Below, piece by piece: positions 31,475 through 35,318 of a stretch of DNA of 35,318 nt. The notes beneath the pieces were generated by a model. The model was not told where the DNA came from, searched no databases, and saw only the letters and a program-made list of their open reading frames with translations. The stretch spans positions 1 to 35,318 of the forward strand of contig NZ_CAMLFY010000041.1 in the NCBI RefSeq assembly GCF_946479415.1. Reading direction: 5' to 3'. Source of the stretch: an uncultured Shinella sp. GTDB lineage: Bacteria > Pseudomonadota > Alphaproteobacteria > Rhizobiales > Rhizobiaceae. The position numbers and the translations under genes are program-made. The first letter of the stretch is position 1. The number at the start of each line of letters is the position of its first letter.

Positions 31475-32491
31475 TTACTGGAGAAGCTGCGTCCAGACGC
31501 GGGTCACGAGATCCTGCGCGGCGGCCGAGCAGGTGCGCGAGAAGGTGATCGGCACATCCGGATAGAGTTCAGGTGCCTTCTCCTTTGTGTTCTCCACCTT
31601 GTCTTCGATGACCTTCATCGGCGAGGAGTGCGAGTAGAAGTTCATCTGCTCCGTGGCGTTTTCCGTGGTCGACATGAACTCGATGAACTTCACCGCATTG
31701 TCGTGGTTCGGCGCACCCTTGGGGATGACGTAGCTGTCCATCCAGCCGACGAGGCCTTCCTTGGTCATGGCGAGCTTGACCGGCGAGCCGGTCTTGCGGG
31801 CGCGCAGCGAGTCACCGTCCCACCAGAAATGGGCCGAGACTTCGCCGGAGGCGAGGCGGCTTGCGATATTGTCGGAGGAATAGACGGCGACCGAGGGCTT
31901 CTGGGCCATCAGGAGATCGAGCACCTTCTTCATTTCAGCCTGGTCTTCCGAGCAGAAGGGCACGCCGAGATAGAGCTGGGCGGCGCCGATCACTTCGTCG
32001 GGATAGGAGAGAAGCGCGATCTTGCCCTTCAGCTCGCCTTCGGGCTCGAAGAAGTATTTGAAGCTGTCGGTCGGGCCCTTGTACTGGTCGGTGTTCACGA
32101 CGAAGCCGGCGGTGCCATAGGCGAGCGGGATGGAGTAATCCTGCGTCTCGTCCCACCACTGGTTACGCCACTTCTCCTCGATATTCTGATAGGCCTTCAG
32201 CTTGCTGGCCCCGAAATTCTCGATGATGCCCTGGTCGATCATCACGCGCAGGAAGTGCTGTGAGGGGGTGGCGATGTCATAGCCGGAAGAGCCGGCCTGC
32301 AGCTTGGTCAACAGATCCTCGTTGGAGGTGAAGCTGTCGACATTCACCTTCACGTCGTTCTCCTTGGAGAACTTTTCGATGAGCGCGGGCGAGATGGATT
32401 CGGCCCAGGCGTAGATGTTCAGTTCGCCGGCTGCCTGCGCGCTGGTGGCGAAGCAGAAGGCGAGGGCTGTGGTTGCAAAATACTTCTTCAT
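31475..32491 (-). CDS. Polyamine-type (PotD/PotF family) ABC transporter substrate-binding protein
   Basis: The 338-residue protein starts after GAGAGGAA. It has a signal peptide, MKKYFATTALAFCFATSAQA, with probable cleavage before AGEL. The mature N-terminus ELNIYAWAESISPALIEKFS with FTSNEDLLTKLQAGSSGYDI is typical of PotD/PotF-type proteins; LAYGTAGFVVNTDQ and GWMDSYVIPKGAPNHDNAVK fit too. It would deliver its ligand to the two permeases encoded upstream. The preceding permease stops 35 bases earlier and the Rid gene starts 59 bases later, so it is within one operon. Polyamine binding itself is not proven; members also bind GABA-like, opine or acylated amino compounds. Confidence 0.9.
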   Translation of the reverse strand: MKKYFATTALAFCFATSAQAAGELNIYAWAESISPALIEKFSKENDVKVNVDSFTSNEDLLTKLQAGSSGYDIATPSQHFLRVMIDQGIIENFGASKLKAYQNIEEKWRNQWWDETQDYSIPLAYGTAGFVVNTDQYKGPTDSFKYFFEPEGELKGKIALLSYPDEVIGAAQLYLGVPFCSEDQAEMKKVLDLLMAQKPSVAVYSSDNIASRLASGEVSAHFWWDGDSLRARKTGSPVKLAMTKEGLVGWMDSYVIPKGAPNHDNAVKFIEFMSTTENATEQMNFYSHSSPMKVIEDKVENTKEKAPELYPDVPITFSRTCSAAAQDLVTRVWTQLLQ

Positions 32492-32526
32492 CTTATGTTC
32501 CTCTCTTTGATTATGGTTCGGCCCAG

Positions 32527-33336
32527 TTATTGTTCGGGAGTGTCGCGTGTGCCGCGCGCGGCAACGAGAAGCGCTGCGGTGGCGAGGGCGAGCGAGGCAA
32601 GGATCAGCAGCGTCGCGATGGCGTTCAGTTCCGGCGAGGTGCCAGCGCGGATCAGCGAGAAGATGTAGACGGGCAGCGTCGTCGAACCGCCTGTCGCAAG
32701 CAGGTTCGAGGTGATGAAGTCGTCCATCGAGATCAGGAAGGCGAGCATCGCTCCAGAGAAGACGCCCGGGAAGATCAGCGGCAGCGTCACCCTACGGAAG
32801 GTCGTCCAGCTGTTGGCATAGAGATCGGCGCTTGCCTCTTCAAGGTCGAGCGACATGCCCTGCAGGCGCGCGCGGATCGGCAGGAAGGCGAAGGGCGTGC
32901 AGAAGGCGGAATGGGCGACGATGAGCCTGACAAGACCATTCTGGATATCGAGCAGCGAGAACAGGATGAGGGTCGCGACGGCCAGCACGATTTCCGGCAG
33001 GAGCAGCGGCAGGTTGACCACCGTCTCGGAAAGCTTGCGGAAGCGGACGTTCTTGCCCCTGATGATGGCGAGGGCCGCCGAGAGCGCGATGAGTGTGGAG
33101 ACGATGGTCGCCACGGCGGCGATCGTCAGCGAGGTCTCCAGCGCGCTCATCAGCGCGGCATTGTTGAGCGCTGAGCCGTACCATTTCAGCGAGAAGCCCG
33201 TCCACACGCCGGCAACGCGGTTGGCGTTGAAGGAATAGACGACGATGACGGCGAGCGGCACATAGAGATAGAGGAAGAAGAAGATGGTGAGGGGGCCGAG
33301 GCCCGGATAGCGCTTGACGTCGTGACGGATGCTCAT
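32527..33336 (-). CDS. Polyamine-type ABC transporter permease (PotC/PotI family)
   Basis: The 269-residue membrane protein opens with a cytoplasmic N-terminus and a first helix, LGPLTIFFFLYLYVPLAVIV. It contains SFNANRVAGVWTGFSLKWYG, the PotC-type signature between helices 1 and 2, and an EAA loop, LEEASADLYANSWTTFRRVT, followed by LPLIFPGVFSGAMLAFLISM, with the DDFITSNLL stretch that is highly conserved in PotC/PotI. Its start overlaps the end of the PotB-like gene by four bases (ATGA), and the binding-protein gene follows. It would pair with the PotB-type permease. Confidence 0.92.
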   Translation of the reverse strand: MSIRHDVKRYPGLGPLTIFFFLYLYVPLAVIVVYSFNANRVAGVWTGFSLKWYGSALNNAALMSALETSLTIAAVATIVSTLIALSAALAIIRGKNVRFRKLSETVVNLPLLLPEIVLAVATLILFSLLDIQNGLVRLIVAHSAFCTPFAFLPIRARLQGMSLDLEEASADLYANSWTTFRRVTLPLIFPGVFSGAMLAFLISMDDFITSNLLATGGSTTLPVYIFSLIRAGTSPELNAIATLLILASLALATAALLVAARGTRDTPEQ

Positions 33337-34262
33337 GGCTGGGCCTCCCGGCGAGCCGCGCGCAGGGCCGTGAAGATCAGGAAGAGCATGACGAGCGCCA
33401 TCAGCGTCATGGCGATGGCCGCGCCGAAGGGCCAGTTGCGGCCGCCGCCGAATTGCAGCTGGATCAGCGAGCCCATCATCATCTGCTTGCCGCCGCCCAT
33501 CAGCGTCGGCTCCAGCACGGCGCCGAGCGCCGGCACGAAGACGAGGATGGCACCGGCGACGAGGCCGGGGGCGGTTAAGGGCAGGATGACCCGGCGCAGC
33601 GTCACCCAGCGGTCGCCGTAGAGATCGTGCGAGGCCTCGATCAGCGTGCCGTCGAGCTTTTCGATGGAGGCGAAGACCGGCAGCACCATCAGCGGCATGG
33701 CGGTATAGACCATGGCCGTCAGCGTCGCGCCGTCGTTGAACATGAAGCTCATGCCGGCGGGAAAACCGAGTTGTTCCAGCAGGCTGGGCAGGGTGCCATC
33801 CTTGCCGAGGATGATCATCCAGGCGTAGACGCGCAGGATCATCGAGACCCAGAAGGGCAGGGTGACGAGATAGACGAGGATCGCCTTGCGGTTCGCCGGC
33901 TGGCGCGAGATGAAATAGGCGACGGGCACGGCGAAGAGGAGGCAGATCAGCGTCGTGGCGCCGGCCAGAAGGAAGGTGCGGCCGATGATCAGCAGATATT
34001 GCGGGGTGAATTCCAGCTCCCCGGTCCAGCCCTCGTTGAACAGGATCTGGCTGTAGCCGGCGAGATTGAAGTCCCAGGTGAAGCCGCCATAGGCGCCGCG
34101 CGTTGCCACCGAGACGGCGGCGATGATGAAGATCGGCAGGATCAGCGCGAAGCCCATCAGGAGCCGCGACGGCAGCAGGCCCCAGAAGGAAAGGTCATGC
34201 CAGAACCGGGCGCGCGGCGCGCGCTCCAGTCCGGCGGGGGCGTGGAGGGCGCTCTCCGTCAT
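33333..34262 (-). CDS. Polyamine-type ABC transporter permease (PotB/PotH family)
   Basis: The 309-residue protein has about six membrane helices, beginning LLPSRLLMGFALILPIFIIA. PotB-type features include WDFNLAGYSQILF, the long periplasmic loop, VTLPFWVSMILRVYAWMIIL and the EAA loop IEASHDLYGDRWVTLRRVIL, then GAVLEPTLMGGGKQMMMGSL. The start overlaps the ATPase gene stop by four bases and the stop overlaps the next permease start, so the four transporter genes form a tightly coupled operon transcribed from beyond the right edge. A proline/alanine-rich cytoplasmic N-terminal extension of about 25 residues precedes the first helix. Confidence 0.92.
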   Translation of the reverse strand: MTESALHAPAGLERAPRARFWHDLSFWGLLPSRLLMGFALILPIFIIAAVSVATRGAYGGFTWDFNLAGYSQILFNEGWTGELEFTPQYLLIIGRTFLLAGATTLICLLFAVPVAYFISRQPANRKAILVYLVTLPFWVSMILRVYAWMIILGKDGTLPSLLEQLGFPAGMSFMFNDGATLTAMVYTAMPLMVLPVFASIEKLDGTLIEASHDLYGDRWVTLRRVILPLTAPGLVAGAILVFVPALGAVLEPTLMGGGKQMMMGSLIQLQFGGGRNWPFGAAIAMTLMALVMLFLIFTALRAARREAQP

Positions 34263-35318
34263 GCCGCCAGCACCCGTGCGGAGCCCGCGACGAAGCCGAC
34301 GGGAACCGTCGCGCCGAGCGGGATCGTATCGCCTTCGCGCGAGGCGTTGCGGCGTGAGGCGCGCAGTTCCGTACCCGCGACGTCGAGCGTGTAGTGGGTA
34401 TAGCCGCCCATATAGTTCTTGTTGGTGACGCGGCCCTCGAAGGTGATGCCTTGCGCCTGGTTGCCGAGATTGATCTTTTCCGGCCGCACGGAAAGGGTCG
34501 CGCGGCCCTTGGCAGCACTACCGGTTGCCGGCACGGTGATATCAAGGCCGAAGGGCGTGCGGATGGTCGCCTGCCCTCCAAGCGTTTCCAGCACCTCGAT
34601 ATCCAGAAAATTCGTCTCGCCGACGAAATCGGCAACGAAGCGGTTGACCGGCTCCTCGTAGATTTCCGTCGGCGTGCCGATCTGCTGCACTTCGCCACCG
34701 CCGAGCACGGCGATGCGGTCGGACATGTCGAGCGCCTCTTCCTGGTCGTGCGTGACGAAGACGAAGGTGATGCCGGTGTCGCGCTGCAGGGTGCGCAGCT
34801 CGTCACGCATCGCCTGGCGCAGTTTCAGGTCGAGCGCCGACAGCGGCTCGTCGAGCAGCAGCACCTCCGGCTCGGGGGCGAGCGCGCGGGCAAGCGCTAT
34901 GCGCTGGCGCTGGCCGCCGGAAAGCTGGGCGGGCTTGCGCTTGGCCATCGCCGACATGTGGACGCGCTCCAGCATCTCGCCAACACGGTTTTTGATGCGG
35001 CCCTTCTCCCAGCCGAGATTTTCGAGGCCGTAGGCGACATTCTGCTCCAGCGTCATATGCGGGAAGAGCGCGTAGCTCTGGAAGACCGTGTTGACGCGGC
35101 GCTTGTGCGGCGGGATCGAGACGACCTCCTGGTCCTTGAGCAGGATCGAACCCGTATCCGGGCTTTCGAAACCGGCGAGCATGCGCAGAAGCGTGGTCTT
35201 GCCGCAGCCGGACGGGCCGAGCATCGTGAAGAACTCGTTGCTGCCGATATGGAAGCTGACCGATTTCAGCGCCTGATAGGCCCCGAAGTGCTTGGAGACG
35301 GACTGGACTTCGATGGCC
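34259..35318 (-). CDS. Polyamine-type ABC transporter ATP-binding protein (PotA family), N-terminus cut by window edge
   Basis: The frame stays open to the right end, with AIEVQSVSKHFGAYQALKSV visible before the Walker A GPSGCGKTT, so the first few residues lie outside. About 352 residues are present. Other motifs are Q-loop VFQSYALFPHMTLEQN, signature LSGGQRQRIALARALA, Walker B VLLLDEPLSALD and H-loop FVTHDQEEALDMSDR. The part after about residue 240 is the TOBE/OB region typical of PotA and MalK proteins (LSVRPEKINLG, ITFEGRVTNKNYMGGYTHYT). It drives the importer encoded by the next three genes. Its true start and the operon promoter are beyond the window. Confidence 0.92.
   Translation of the reverse strand, partial: AIEVQSVSKHFGAYQALKSVSFHIGSNEFFTMLGPSGCGKTTLLRMLAGFESPDTGSILLKDQEVVSIPPHKRRVNTVFQSYALFPHMTLEQNVAYGLENLGWEKGRIKNRVGEMLERVHMSAMAKRKPAQLSGGQRQRIALARALAPEPEVLLLDEPLSALDLKLRQAMRDELRTLQRDTGITFVFVTHDQEEALDMSDRIAVLGGGEVQQIGTPTEIYEEPVNRFVADFVGETNFLDIEVLETLGGQATIRTPFGLDITVPATGSAAKGRATLSVRPEKINLGNQAQGITFEGRVTNKNYMGGYTHYTLDVAGTELRASRRNASREGDTIPLGATVPVGFVAGSARVLAA

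Overview
The window reads as chromosome or chromid DNA from a Rhizobiales alphaproteobacterium of the Rhizobium/Agrobacterium/Ensifer/Shinella type. This is inferred from the GC-rich, codon-biased genes, the density of periplasmic-binding-protein ABC uptake systems, and a rhizobial-style mosaic palindrome at 30157-30296. No rRNA, tRNA, CRISPR array or insertion sequence was found. Nearly all of the DNA is coding. Every functional assignment rests on motifs and family resemblance read from translations; no database search was run.

Region A (1-6591, + strand except one regulator) is an amino-acid/opine-type module. It holds the C-terminal part of an FAD oxidoreductase with a BFD-type [2Fe-2S] domain, a DAO-family FAD oxidase, an Lrp/AsnC regulator facing them, a GcvA-like LysR regulator, and a complete polar-amino-acid ABC importer in the order binding protein, two permeases, ATPase. 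The two oxidoreductases have the HcnB/HcnC or opine-oxidase A/B layout, so imported substrate may be oxidatively cleaved.

Region B (6592-11517, - strand) is an ectoine-degradation-like operon: a MocR regulator resembling EnuR, a EutA-like Asp/Glu-racemase-family protein, an M24-fold ectoine hydrolase (EutD/DoeA-like), and an M20 amidohydrolase where the usual AstE/AspA-type deacetylase EutE/DoeB would be expected. Candidate operators lie upstream of the regulator and of eutA.

Region C (11487-20920) holds a broken sensor histidine kinase gene, a small exported protein, a 1589-residue secreted RTX protein with two blocks of seven FG-GAP repeats, five Ig-like repeats and a type I secretion tail, and two uncommon regulators. 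One is a wHTH-like soluble protein and the other a CadC-like membrane-anchored TPR protein.

Region D (21023-28833) starts with an MFS transporter. Converging on it is a - strand unit: SDR, FadR-type GntR regulator, second SDR, and a quaternary-amine ABC importer (binding protein, a permease that is two ProW domains fused, ATPase). A shared palindromic motif precedes both SDR genes, which suggests one regulon for an unidentified betaine-like compound.

Region E (28945-35318, - strand) is a polyamine-type ABC importer (ATPase running off the right edge, two permeases, binding protein) followed by a Rid-family protein, a DUF1028 protein and an ArgE-like M20 deacetylase, suggesting uptake and deacylation of an acylated amino compound. 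Overall the window is a scavenging region: three complete or near-complete ABC importers, each beside catabolic enzymes and, in A and D, its own regulator.
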